Source of the DNA: Rhodocyclaceae bacterium
Lineage (GTDB): Bacteria; Pseudomonadota; Gammaproteobacteria; Burkholderiales; Rhodocyclaceae
DNA: 10,915 nt
Direction: 5' to 3'
Assembly (NCBI GenBank): GCA_030682595.1
Contig: JAUXNZ010000067.1
Span: 1 to 10,915, forward strand
Part shown: positions 1-8,535 of the stretch, piece by piece
How the letters are laid out: every line of letters begins with the position of its first letter
How positions within the stretch are numbered: position 1 is the stretch's first letter
Program-made: the position numbers and the translations under genes
The notes under the pieces: model-generated
What the model was told of the DNA's origin: nothing
Database searches by the model: none
What the model saw: only the letters and a program-made list of their open reading frames with translations

Positions 1-143
1 GTGAAACGGGAATGAGGTGAGCTTAATCGGCAAACCCTCGGCTGCCCCCGCAACGGTAAGGAAGTGCGGCTGCTCCAATCGGCCACTGGGAGAAATCCCG
101 GGAAGGCGGAGCAGCAAGACTTCCGAGCCCGGAGACCGGCCTC
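1..143 (+). promoter_or_regulatory. Cobalamin riboswitch aptamer (5' end cut by window)
   Basis: This is an adenosylcobalamin-type riboswitch (Rfam Cobalamin family) in the leader of btuB. Conserved blocks appear in order: GGGAA at 8-12, the C-rich core GCTGCCCCCGCAACGG at 41-56, GCCACTGG at 82-89, GGGAAGGC at 100-107, and the terminal GGAGACC at 131-137. The helices can be drawn by hand: 14-17 with 36-39, 60-65 with 119-124, 69-76 with 108-115, and 88-91 with 96-99 closed by a GAAA tetraloop. The 5' strand of the closing helix and the promoter lie before the window. High cobalamin is expected to shut off the downstream uptake genes. The 3' boundary is approximate. Confidence 0.95.
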
Positions 144-278
144 GGACAATCCATAACTGCGCTGCGGGGGGCGGCGCGTCGGGGTTTTTCGTCGCAAGAT
201 TTTCCCGTCGCAATGCTCCCTTTGGCGTTTTCCGTTACCACGGCCTGCGGGGACGCTGGCCGCACCGGGAGTATTTCA
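144..278 (+). promoter_or_regulatory. Riboswitch expression platform / btuB leader
   Basis: This untranslated stretch lies between the aptamer and the btuB start. A GCGC stem (159-162 with 174-177) presents a G-rich loop in which 164-170 is perfectly complementary to the conserved aptamer core at 45-51. It is followed by five T's at 185-189, so a transcription-termination role is possible. A second hairpin at 241-262 (5 bp, one U-U mismatch, 3 bp, loop GGGA) ends only 4 bases before the Shine-Dalgarno GGGAG at 267-271, which suits translational control. The octamer CGTCGCAA occurs twice (190-197 and 206-213). Which hairpin is the regulatory one cannot be decided by eye. Confidence 0.5.
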
Positions 279-2225
279 ATGACCATCCACCTTTCACGCA
301 CGACCGTTGCCGTCGCGCTTTCGCTGGTTTTTCAACCGGCCCTTGCCGCATCCATCACCGACGAGGCCGCGGTCGTCGTTACGGCGACGCGCTTACCCAC
401 TCCGGACATATTGGCACCCTACGCCTCCGAAGTGCATACCCGGCGCATGATCGAGCAATCCGGTGCGGCCTCCTTGTATGACTACCTTGGCCAGCACACT
501 TCCGTACAGGTTCTGCCCTCTTTCGGCAACAAGGCCACGCCAAAGATCGATATGCGCGGCTATGGCATCGGCGATGGCTACCAGAACATTGTCGTCAGCA
601 TCGACGGTCGGCGCCTCAACAACATCGACATGAGTCCCCAACTCATCGGTTCGATTCCCTTGGCCGACATCGAGCGGATTGAAATCACCAAGGGCAGTGG
701 CTCGGTGATGTTCGGGGACGGCGCCACCGCCGGCACGATCCAGATCATCACCCGCGCCCATCAAGGCGTTTCGGCGCAGGTATCGGCGGGCAACTACGGG
801 GCGCGCAATGCATCCCTCACGGCGGGCCTGAAAAACGAGAAGATCAGCCTCAGCGTCAGCGCCGATGACACGCGTCACGATGGCTACCGCGCGCCCGACA
901 TCGATGGCTACAAGGATGCATCCAGCAACCAGACTTGGCGCGCCGGACTGGAGTTGCGCCCGGTGGACAGGCTGAATCTCGGCCTGGACGTGGCCAGCAC
1001 GCGCATTGATACGCGCTACGGAAACCGATTGACGCTGGCCGAGTTCAATGCCGATCCCAAACAAAACGGCGGCAGACGCTACACACAGCAAAATTTCGAG
1101 TCGGACGTGTGGCGTGTGCGCGCGGGGCTGGAACTGAACCGGAACTGGAATCTCACCGCCAGCCACGGCAACGAGGACAAACTGTCCAGGTTTTCCAGCG
1201 GCTGGAAATCCAATTACGACTATCTCTCCGACGATGTAGCCCTGCAATACCGGGGTGAGGCGCTCGAGTTCACGGCGGGTGTGCAGACCTTCGACGGCAC
1301 CCGCATCAATGCCACCGACCGCACCCGCAAGGACAACACGGGCTGGTTTGCTCAAGGCCAATATCGTCTTGGCGACACGACGTTTTCCGCCGGCGCGCGC
1401 GCCGAAAACGTCGCATACACTTACACGCCCAACGCAGGCGCCGCGCTCAAGGCAGATCACAACCTCAACGCCTGGGATATCGGTGTAAACCATCGCCTGG
1501 ATGATCGCTTGAGCCTGTTTGCCAACTACAACCGGGCGTTCCAGGCACCTGATATTGACCGTTTCTTTGCCACGGACTTTTCCGTGTTTCCTGCCGTGAC
1601 GAACTTCAACGGTTTCATCAAGCCGGCAACGAGTCGCACTTTCAATCTCGGACTCAATCACATCACCCCTGCAAACCGGCTGAAACTCACCGTCTTCCGC
1701 ACGGAACTGGAAAACGAAATTTATTACTTCCAACAAGCTTGGCCGCTGCCCAGCAGAAACACCAACATCGACAAATCGCACAAATACGGCCTGGAGTTGC
1801 AGGACACCTGGCGAGTTTCCGAGCCGCTCACCTTCCGCCTCAACTACGCCTATACCCGCGCCATCATCGACCGCGAAAACGACGGCGGCGGCGCCTACGA
1901 CGGCAAGGACTTGCCCGGCGTGCCACGGCATGGCGTCACCCTGGGTTTAAGTTACGCAATCAACAAGGCAAGCAGCCTGAACCTGTCTCACGCCTGGCGC
2001 AGCACCGCTTACGCCGCGAATGATTTCGCCAACACCTTCACCCAGAAGCAGGCCGCCTACCAGTCAACCGATGTCGCCTACCGCTATCGCCACAACAACG
2101 TCGAATGGTTCGCCGCCGTGGAAAATCTGTTTGAGCGCAAGAATGGTTTGTGGATCCGCGACGACGCCATCTATCCGGTCAGCCTCACCCGCAACTGGCG
2201 TTTCGGGATGAAGGCGACGTTCTAA
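279..2225 (+). CDS. btuB: TonB-dependent outer-membrane cobalamin receptor
   Basis: This is a 648-residue outer-membrane receptor that imports cobalamin or other corrinoids using TonB energy. The N-terminus is a signal peptide with likely cleavage after ALA at residue 23. A TonB box (VVVTATR, about 32-38) follows, then a plug domain (about 45-160) with the typical block containing IERIEITKG at 131-139. The beta-barrel fills the rest and ends in the usual terminal phenylalanine. I chose the ATG at 279 over an in-frame ATG at 213 because GGGAG lies 7 bases upstream and the signal peptide begins there. The length is slightly above that of E. coli BtuB. Cobalamin specificity is inferred from the riboswitch and the neighbouring B12 genes. 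Its base composition is visibly more AT-rich than the genes downstream. Confidence 0.93.
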   Translation: MTIHLSRTTVAVALSLVFQPALAASITDEAAVVVTATRLPTPDILAPYASEVHTRRMIEQSGAASLYDYLGQHTSVQVLPSFGNKATPKIDMRGYGIGDGYQNIVVSIDGRRLNNIDMSPQLIGSIPLADIERIEITKGSGSVMFGDGATAGTIQIITRAHQGVSAQVSAGNYGARNASLTAGLKNEKISLSVSADDTRHDGYRAPDIDGYKDASSNQTWRAGLELRPVDRLNLGLDVASTRIDTRYGNRLTLAEFNADPKQNGGRRYTQQNFESDVWRVRAGLELNRNWNLTASHGNEDKLSRFSSGWKSNYDYLSDDVALQYRGEALEFTAGVQTFDGTRINATDRTRKDNTGWFAQGQYRLGDTTFSAGARAENVAYTYTPNAGAALKADHNLNAWDIGVNHRLDDRLSLFANYNRAFQAPDIDRFFATDFSVFPAVTNFNGFIKPATSRTFNLGLNHITPANRLKLTVFRTELENEIYYFQQAWPLPSRNTNIDKSHKYGLELQDTWRVSEPLTFRLNYAYTRAIIDRENDGGGAYDGKDLPGVPRHGVTLGLSYAINKASSLNLSHAWRSTAYAANDFANTFTQKQAAYQSTDVAYRYRHNNVEWFAAVENLFERKNGLWIRDDAIYPVSLTRNWRFGMKATF

Positions 2226-2235
2226 CGCAGCCGCC

Positions 2236-3219
2236 ATGCCCGCCCGCCGCCGCGCCCTGCTGGTCCTCGCCCTGCTCGCCGTCCTGAGCATGGCGAGCTT
2301 AAGCGTGGCGCTGGCGGTCGGCAGCATACCGCTTGCTTTTGCTGAGGTTTTCGCCGCCCTGGCGGGGGCGGATACCGCTGCGCGCCAGATCATCCTCGAC
2401 CTGCGCCTGCCGCGCGCACTGGCGGGTTTCGCCTGCGGCGGCTTGCTGGCGCTGGCTGGCGCACTGATGCAGGTGCTGTTGCGCAACCCGCTCGCCGATC
2501 CCTATGTGCTGGGCATCTCCGGCGGCGCCGGGGTGGGCGCCCTGTCGGCCATGCTGCTCGGCCTGGCGGGACTGGGCATCGCCGGTTTTTCCTTCGTCGG
2601 CGCGCTTGCCGCCATGCTGCTGGTGTTTGGCCTCGCGCATGGCGACGGCAGCTGGACGCAGACGCGGCTGTTGCTCACCGGCGTGGTGGTCGCCGCCGGC
2701 TGCGGCGCCGTGGTGGCGCTGATCCTCACCGTCGCGCCGGAACAAAAGATCCACGGCATGCTGTTCTGGTTGATGGGCGACCTGTCCCAGGCCGCCGCAT
2801 TCCTGCCCGCGCTGGCCGTACTGGCGCTCGCACTGGCCGTCACCCTGCCCTTCGCCCGCGAACTCAACCTGCTGGCGCGCGGCGGCGAACAGGCTCGGGC
2901 GCTCGGCGTGGCGGTGCCGGCGCTGCGGCGGCTGATCTACTTCGTCGCCGCGCTCGCCACCGCGGCGGCCGTCACCACCGCCGGTTCGATCGGCTTCGTC
3001 GGCCTGATCGTGCCGCATCTGGCGCGGCTCGCCATCGGCAGCAACATGGGCAACGACCAGCGCCTGCTGCTGCCCGCCGCCGTGCTCGCCGGCGGCAGCC
3101 TGCTGGTGCTCGCCGACACGCTGGCCCGCACCGTCGTCGCACCGCTCCAACTGCCGGTCGGCGTGCTCACCGCGCTGATCGGCGTGCCGGTGTTTTTGTA
3201 TCTGCTGAGCAGAAAATGA
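2236..3219 (+). CDS. btuC: Cobalamin ABC transporter permease (FecCD/BtuC family)
   Basis: This is a 327-residue, very hydrophobic inner-membrane permease. As a BtuC homodimer with BtuD it would form the channel through which vitamin B12, delivered by BtuF, enters the cytoplasm. Family hallmarks are RLPRALAGF at 57-65 leading into QVLLRNPLADPYVLGIS at about 79-95, and GFVGLIVPHLAR at 253-264, which belongs to the part that contacts the ATPase. Its length matches E. coli BtuC almost exactly. It starts 10 bases after the btuB stop without an obvious Shine-Dalgarno, so it is probably translationally coupled. It overlaps btuD by 4 bases (ATGA). FecCD permeases also carry siderophores and haem; the B12 assignment rests on context. 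Confidence 0.93.
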   Translation: MPARRRALLVLALLAVLSMASLSVALAVGSIPLAFAEVFAALAGADTAARQIILDLRLPRALAGFACGGLLALAGALMQVLLRNPLADPYVLGISGGAGVGALSAMLLGLAGLGIAGFSFVGALAAMLLVFGLAHGDGSWTQTRLLLTGVVVAAGCGAVVALILTVAPEQKIHGMLFWLMGDLSQAAAFLPALAVLALALAVTLPFARELNLLARGGEQARALGVAVPALRRLIYFVAALATAAAVTTAGSIGFVGLIVPHLARLAIGSNMGNDQRLLLPAAVLAGGSLLVLADTLARTVVAPLQLPVGVLTALIGVPVFLYLLSRK

Positions 3220-3968
3220 TCCTGTCCGCCCGCAACCTCGCCGTCAGCATCGGCCTGCACAAGGTCTGCAGCGGGCTCGGCCTCGATCTCGCGCCGGGCA
3301 GCCGACTGGCCATCCTCGGCAAGAACGGCGCCGGCAAATCGACGCTGCTCGCCACCCTCGCCGGCCTGCGCGCCCCCGATGCCGGCACGCTGTTGCTTGA
3401 CGGTAAAAGTTACGCGGAACACGGACTGCGCAAAGCGGCGCGCTTGCGCGGCTGGCTCGGCCAGGACCGCTCGGACCCCTTCGCCAGCACCGTGCTGGAA
3501 ACCGTGCTGACCGGCCGTCATCCGCACCTCGGCCGCTGGTCGTGGGAATCAAGCGCCGACGCGGACATCGCCCGCGCCGCGCTCGCGGCGCTGAGCCTGG
3601 CCGACATGGAAGCGCGCGAAATCCACACGCTGTCGGGCGGCGAGCGGCAACGCGTCGCGCTCGCCGCGCTGCTCGCGCAGCAGCCGCGCCTCTACCTGCT
3701 CGACGAACCGCTTGCCCACCTCGATCTCAACCACCAGATTGCCACGCTCGAACTGCTGACGCGGCGCGCACGTGAAACCGGCGTGGCGCTGGCGATGGTG
3801 CTGCACGACCCGAACCTGGCGCTGCGCTACTGCGACCAGGCCATCCTGCTGTTCGGCGACAGCCGGCATATCGCGGGCCCGGCGGTCGATGTACTCGACG
3901 CCGCCACGCTGTCGAACCTGTACGGCCACCCGCTCAGGCGCGTCGAGAATTTTTTCATACCGGAGTAA
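3216..3968 (+). CDS. btuD: Cobalamin ABC transporter ATP-binding protein
   Basis: This 250-residue ATPase powers the BtuCDF importer from the cytoplasmic side. All nucleotide-binding motifs are intact: Walker A GKNGAGKST at 35-43, Q-loop glutamine at 83, signature LSGGERQ at 139-145, Walker B LYLLDEP at 159-165 with catalytic Glu164, D-loop around 166-170, and switch histidine His197. The start codon overlaps the btuC stop as ATGA, the usual arrangement for coupled synthesis of a permease and its ATPase. The stop codon sits inside GGAGTAACAATG, so a Shine-Dalgarno-like GGAG immediately precedes a further ATG at 3971. Substrate identity is inferred from the neighbours. Confidence 0.94.
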   Translation: MILSARNLAVSIGLHKVCSGLGLDLAPGSRLAILGKNGAGKSTLLATLAGLRAPDAGTLLLDGKSYAEHGLRKAARLRGWLGQDRSDPFASTVLETVLTGRHPHLGRWSWESSADADIARAALAALSLADMEAREIHTLSGGERQRVALAALLAQQPRLYLLDEPLAHLDLNHQIATLELLTRRARETGVALAMVLHDPNLALRYCDQAILLFGDSRHIAGPAVDVLDAATLSNLYGHPLRRVENFFIPE

Positions 3969-3973
3969 CAATG

Positions 3974-4074
3974 GCCCCCCACGCTCGCAAAACCGGCTCG
4001 CTGCCCCCCCATGAAATCACCCGCAGCGGTGACAGGGGGCGCATGCCTCCTTGGGACGGCCCGGCGGAGGCATG
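3974..4074 (+). repeat. Palindromic repeat element between btuD and cobO
   Basis: This roughly 100-base stretch is unlike its coding neighbours. It has C-runs at 3975-3980 and 4003-4009, a G-run at 4035-4039, CGCTGC/GCAGCG arms near 3999 and 4022, and a perfect 9-bp inverted repeat, CATGCCTCC (4042-4050) with GGAGGCATG (4066-4074). The loop of that repeat can itself pair (GGG 4053-4055 with CCC 4060-4062). Its texture recalls dispersed palindromic repeats that I remember from Burkholderiales and Rhodocyclales genomes, but no other copy is in the window, so repeat status is inferred. The boundaries are approximate. Confidence 0.55.
4042..4074 (+). promoter_or_regulatory. Hairpin containing the cobO ribosome-binding site
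   Basis: The only good Shine-Dalgarno for cobO is GGAGG at 4066-4070, 11 bases before its ATG at 4082. It forms part of the right arm of a perfect 9-bp stem with 4042-4050. In RNA this stem would hide the ribosome-binding site unless it is opened, for example by ribosomes translating the short upstream reading frame at 3971-4075. The pairing is seen in the sequence; a regulatory effect is inference. Confidence 0.5.
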
Positions 4075-4081
4075 ACACATC

Positions 4082-4659
4082 ATGGATCACGTCGCGCGCA
4101 TGCGGCGCAAGAAGGAAGTCATCGACGCGAAAGTCGGCGCTGCCGGGACGGCGCGCGGCCTCTTCCTGATCCACACCGGCACCGGCAAGGGCAAGTCTTC
4201 GGCCGCCTTCGGCGTGCTGGCACGCGCGCTGGGCCACGGCATGAGTGCCGTCGTGATCCAGTTCATCAAGAGCCGCTCGGACACCGGCGAGGAAGCCTTC
4301 TTCCGCGCGCAGCCGCAGGTGCGCTGGCACGTCATGGGGGAAGGTTTCACCTGGGAGACGCAGGACGACGCGAAGGACGCCAACGCCGCACGCGCCGCAT
4401 GGGACAAGGCGAAGCAGGCGCTCGCCGACCCGGCCGTCGCGCTCGTCATCCTCGACGAATTCACCTACGCGCTCAAGTACCGCTGGCTCGACACGGCCGA
4501 CGTGCTTGCCGCATTCGCCGCTCGCCCGCCGATGCAGCACCTGATCGTCACCGGCCGCGCCGCGCCGCCGGAACTCGTCGCCGCCGCCGATACCGTGACC
4601 GACATGACGCTGGTGAAGCACGCCTTCCAGGCCGGAGTGCAGGCGATGCCGGGAATTGA

Positions 4660-4666
<7 letters not shown>
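4082..4666 (+). CDS. cobO: Cob(I)yrinic acid a,c-diamide adenosyltransferase (CobA/CobO/BtuR type)
   Basis: This 194-residue cytoplasmic enzyme transfers the adenosyl group of ATP to the cobalt of reduced corrinoids, forming the Co-C bond of adenosylcobalamin precursors. Family features are the modified P-loop GTGKGKSS at 33-40, the stretch ALGHG at 49-53, GFTWETQ at 88-94, the Walker B-like LDEFTYAL at 124-131, VTGR at 156-159, and the C-terminal block ending GIEW. The length is typical. An in-frame TGA at 4073-4075 prevents an upstream start, so ATG 4082 is the first possible. It overlaps the next gene by 7 bases. It can serve both imported corrinoids and those made by the neighbouring enzymes. 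Confidence 0.96.
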
Positions 4667-6011
<1,345 letters not shown>

Positions 6012-6015
<4 letters not shown>

Positions 6016-6683
6016 ATCCGCACCGCTACAGCACCGAGGAAATCACCGCCGTCGAGCGCGCCATCCGCGAACGGCGCGACATGCGCCACTTCCTGCCCGA
6101 CCCGCTGCCGGACGGCTTGCTGGAACGCCTGGTCGCGGCCGCCCATCTCGCCCCCTCGGTTGGCTACATGCAGCCCTGGCGCTTCATTCGCGTGACCGAC
6201 CGCGCCCTGCGCGAGCGCATCCACGCCCTCGTCGAACAGGAACGTCTTGAGACGGCTGCCGCGCTGCCCTCGCGCAACGAGGAATTCCTGCAAGTGAAGA
6301 TCGAGGGCATTCGCGACTGCGCCGAGGTACTGGTGGTTGGCCTGATGCCGGAGCGCGAACGTCATATCGTCGGTCGCCGCACCCTGCCCGAGATGGACGT
6401 CGCCTCGGTGGGCTGCGCGATCCAGAACATGTGGCTGCTGGCGCGCGCCGAAGGCATCGGCCTCGGCTGGGTGTCCTTCTTCGACCCGGACGCGCTCGCC
6501 GCGCTGCTCGGCATGCCTGTGGGCGCGCGGCCCGTCGCCATCCTCTGCATCGGCCGCGTGCCGGCGTTCTACCCGCGCCCGATGTTCGAGGACGCCGGCT
6601 GGGGCGCGCGCCTGCCGCTGGCGGAGGTGCTGTTCGAGAACGCGTGGAAAGTCGGCGCTGGCGGGACGGCGCCGAGCTACTGA
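6012..6683 (+). CDS. bluB: 5,6-dimethylbenzimidazole synthase
   Basis: This 223-residue flavoenzyme of the nitroreductase-like fold uses O2 to break down reduced FMN into 5,6-dimethylbenzimidazole, the lower ligand of true vitamin B12. Diagnostic blocks are RRDMRHF at 21-27, APSVGYMQPWRF at 47-58 (FMN site region), RRTLPEMDVASVGCAIQNM at 122-140, and GWVSFFDP at 152-159, where the serine corresponds to a functionally important position in BluB. The start overlaps the cbiA stop as ATGA, making bluB the last gene of the riboswitch-led run. A longer frame open from 5511 lies inside cbiA and is not the start. Its 3' end overlaps the convergent btuF stop by 7 bases. Its presence implies that the organism makes its own lower base when oxygen is available. 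Confidence 0.96.
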
Positions 6684-7585
6684 ACGGGCACGCCGTCTCG
6701 CGCGACGCCCTGTTTGCGCTTGCCGCGCGCCGTTTCGAGATGCGCGCACAACCGATCCGCGCCTTCGACAAGGCGCGGCGTGTGGCGCTGGATCAGGTCG
6801 GGCGGGATGAAGAAGAGATTGTCGCGTTGCACGGCGGTGAGCGTTTTCCACCGCCGCCAGTCGTCGAGCCATTCGGGGCGCGACTCGCCCATGCCGCTGG
6901 CGATGATGACTTCCGGGTCGGTTTGGATCACCGCTTCCACCGTCACCTTGGGGGCGAGCGGTTTCAGCCCGGCGAAGACGTTTTCGCCGCCGCACAAATG
7001 AATGACGTCACTGATGACTTGCCCGCCGCCCACGGTCATCAGCGGCTGCTTCCAGATCTGATAGAAGGTGCGCACTTTCGGTCGCGTGCCATATTTTTCG
7101 CGCAGCGTTTGCAGGCGGCCACGAAAGGCGGCGGCGGCGCCTTGCGCGACCGCCCGCGTGCCGGCCAGTTGGCCGTAGCGCTCAAGGTTCTTCGCCACGT
7201 CGTCGATGCGCTCTGGTTGCGCGAGATAAACCGGAATGCCCAGCGCCCGCAGCTTGTCGATATGGGTCGGTGCGTTGCCGCTGGCCCAGCCGACCACCAG
7301 ATCGGGCTGCAGCGCGGCAATGGCTTCGAGATCGAGTCTCGAATAGCCGCCGACGCGCGGCACGCGTTTGGCCGTCTCCGGGTAATCGCTGTAGTCGACC
7401 GCGCCGACGATTTGCGCGCCGGCGCCGGCGGCAAACAGTGTTTCGGTGACGTGGGGGGCGAGGCTGACGATGCGCCGCGCGGGTTCCGTGAGGCGCAGCG
7501 TAGCGCCCGTATCATCTTGCACGACAATTTCGGCGTGGGCGGTAAAGGTGGCGAGCAGTGCCAGGGTGCAGAGCAGGCGTTTCAT
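6677..7585 (-). CDS. btuF: Periplasmic cobalamin-binding protein of BtuCDF transporter
   Basis: This 302-residue substrate-binding protein (TroA/BtuF-like, class III) would capture cobalamin in the periplasm and deliver it to BtuCD. The signal peptide covers residues 1-18, with cleavage after AHA. Typical blocks follow: RIVSLAPHVTETLFAAG at 38-54, VDYSDYPE at 63-70, GGYSRLDLEAI at 79-89 and PDLVVGW at 94-100. I chose ATG 7585 rather than an earlier in-frame ATG (7621) because AAGGAGAT lies just upstream and the signal peptide begins there. It overlaps the cobD stop by 4 bases, so the Shine-Dalgarno is inside cobD. It is separated from btuCD and transcribed with biosynthesis genes in the opposite direction. 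Related iron-complex binding proteins exist; the B12 role is supported by context. Confidence 0.92.
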   Translation of the reverse strand: MKRLLCTLALLATFTAHAEIVVQDDTGATLRLTEPARRIVSLAPHVTETLFAAGAGAQIVGAVDYSDYPETAKRVPRVGGYSRLDLEAIAALQPDLVVGWASGNAPTHIDKLRALGIPVYLAQPERIDDVAKNLERYGQLAGTRAVAQGAAAAFRGRLQTLREKYGTRPKVRTFYQIWKQPLMTVGGGQVISDVIHLCGGENVFAGLKPLAPKVTVEAVIQTDPEVIIASGMGESRPEWLDDWRRWKTLTAVQRDNLFFIPPDLIQRHTPRLVEGADRLCAHLETARGKRKQGVARDGVPVQ

Positions 7586-8535
7586 ACGATCTCCTTCAAC
7601 GTATTGATCAGGCGCTGCCATGCCGCCTCGCTACCCGGCAGGCCAAAGCGCAGGGCGGCGGGGTCGTCGAAATGGCGCACCAGGATGCCGCGCCGCGCCA
7701 ACCCCGCGTACAACGCGGCGGCGCGCGGCATGGCGACATATTGAAAAAGCGCCGTGCCTGAGGGCGCGCCGAGACCCGTCGCGCGGAGTTCCGCGCCGAG
7801 GCGCAAAGCCGCGCTTTGCAGCCGGTCACGCTGCGCGGTCTGCCAGCCCATATCGGCCAGCGCATGGCGCGCGACCCAGCGCGCCGGATGGCTCACCGCC
7901 CAGGGGCCGAGCGCGGCAGCCAGCCGGCCGAGCAGCGCGGGAGCGGCGCTGGCAAAACCGAGGCGCGCGCCGGCGAGGCCGAAGAACTTGCCGAGCGAGC
8001 GCAACACAATAATGTTCACAGCGCCGGTCGTGCCTGCAACGGCGGCAAGCGATTCCCCGGGAGCGGCGTCGATGAAAGCTTCATCGACAACCAGCAGGCG
8101 CAAGGCGCGCGCCCGTTCAAGCAACTCGTCGCGCGTGAAGCGCTGCCCGGTCGGATTATTCGGATTGCAAAGCACCGCATAATCGGCCGGATCGTCCCAG
8201 CCGACCAGCGTGTGGCCGCAAGCCTGCCATACCGCCGGATGCTCGCCATAAATCGGCGCGGGCATGGCTACCCGCCCGGCTTGAAACAGTCTTGGCAGTA
8301 GTTGAATTGCCGCCTGCGAGCCGGGCAGGGCGAGCAGATGACTGGCGCCGCAGTAATCCCGCGCAGTGGTTTCGAGGCCGTCATTATCTTCGGGCAAGCG
8401 CTGCCAGACCTCGACCGGCAGCGCGGGCACGGGGTAAGACCAGGGCGCGATGCCGGCCGACAGGTCGAGCCAGTCGGCGAGCGGAATGGACCAGCGCACC
8501 GCCGCCGCGCGCAGTTGTCCGCCGTGCTCAAGCAA
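7582..8535 (-). CDS. cobD: Threonine-phosphate decarboxylase (PLP-dependent, CobD/CobC)
   Basis: This 317-residue pyridoxal-phosphate enzyme of aminotransferase fold type I decarboxylates L-threonine phosphate to (R)-1-amino-2-propanol phosphate, the linker later joined to adenosylcobyric acid by CbiB. The N-terminus LEHGGQL and DWLDLSAGIAPW (21-32) are characteristic. The PLP site shows NPNNPTG at 124-130, VVDEAF at 149-154, the Schiff-base lysine Lys183 in RSLGKFFGLAGARLG, and Arg191. The family N-terminus requires a start at TTG 8535: GGGAG (minus strand, 8548-8544) lies 8 bases ahead, while a GTG just upstream abuts the same GGGAG. The gene overlaps cbiB by 8 bases and btuF by 4. A longer frame to 8691 is cbiB read out of frame. 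The symbol cobC is used in the Pseudomonas nomenclature. Confidence 0.93.
   Translation of the reverse strand: MLEHGGQLRAAAVRWSIPLADWLDLSAGIAPWSYPVPALPVEVWQRLPEDNDGLETTARDYCGASHLLALPGSQAAIQLLPRLFQAGRVAMPAPIYGEHPAVWQACGHTLVGWDDPADYAVLCNPNNPTGQRFTRDELLERARALRLLVVDEAFIDAAPGESLAAVAGTTGAVNIIVLRSLGKFFGLAGARLGFASAAPALLGRLAAALGPWAVSHPARWVARHALADMGWQTAQRDRLQSAALRLGAELRATGLGAPSGTALFQYVAMPRAAALYAGLARRGILVRHFDDPAALRFGLPGSEAAWQRLINTLKEIV

Larger units (their letters stand above)
3971..4075 (+). other. 34-codon reading frame upstream of and in frame with cobO
   Basis: The ATG at 3971 has GGAG at 3962-3965, 5 bases upstream. It opens a 34-codon frame that runs through the palindromic repeat to a TGA at 4073-4075. 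The frame is the same as that of cobO, whose ATG lies 6 bases beyond the stop. The predicted peptide is rich in Pro, Gly and Arg, resembles translated repeat, and matches no family I know. It may be a leader peptide for coupling, or the relic of an original cobO start that was interrupted when the repeat inserted. It is not offered as a functional protein. Confidence 0.3.

Noticed and set aside
190..213. Direct repeat CGTCGCAA (190-197 and 206-213) as an operator
   Set aside because: Only 8 bases and two copies with no palindromic character; chance is a sufficient explanation.
213..278. 22-residue upstream extension of btuB from ATG 213
   Set aside because: No Shine-Dalgarno, no signal-peptide character, and it would run through the leader hairpin; ATG 279 has both a ribosome-binding site and a signal peptide.
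393..1931. 512-codon open frame antisense to btuB
   Set aside because: Btub on the opposite strand has a signal peptide, TonB box and plug motifs throughout; the antisense product shows no recognisable domain and is the usual shadow frame of biased codons.
6431..7744. 437-codon plus-strand frame over bluB, btuF and cobD
   Set aside because: It spans the ends of three well-supported genes in other frames and has no family motif; it is an effect of high GC.
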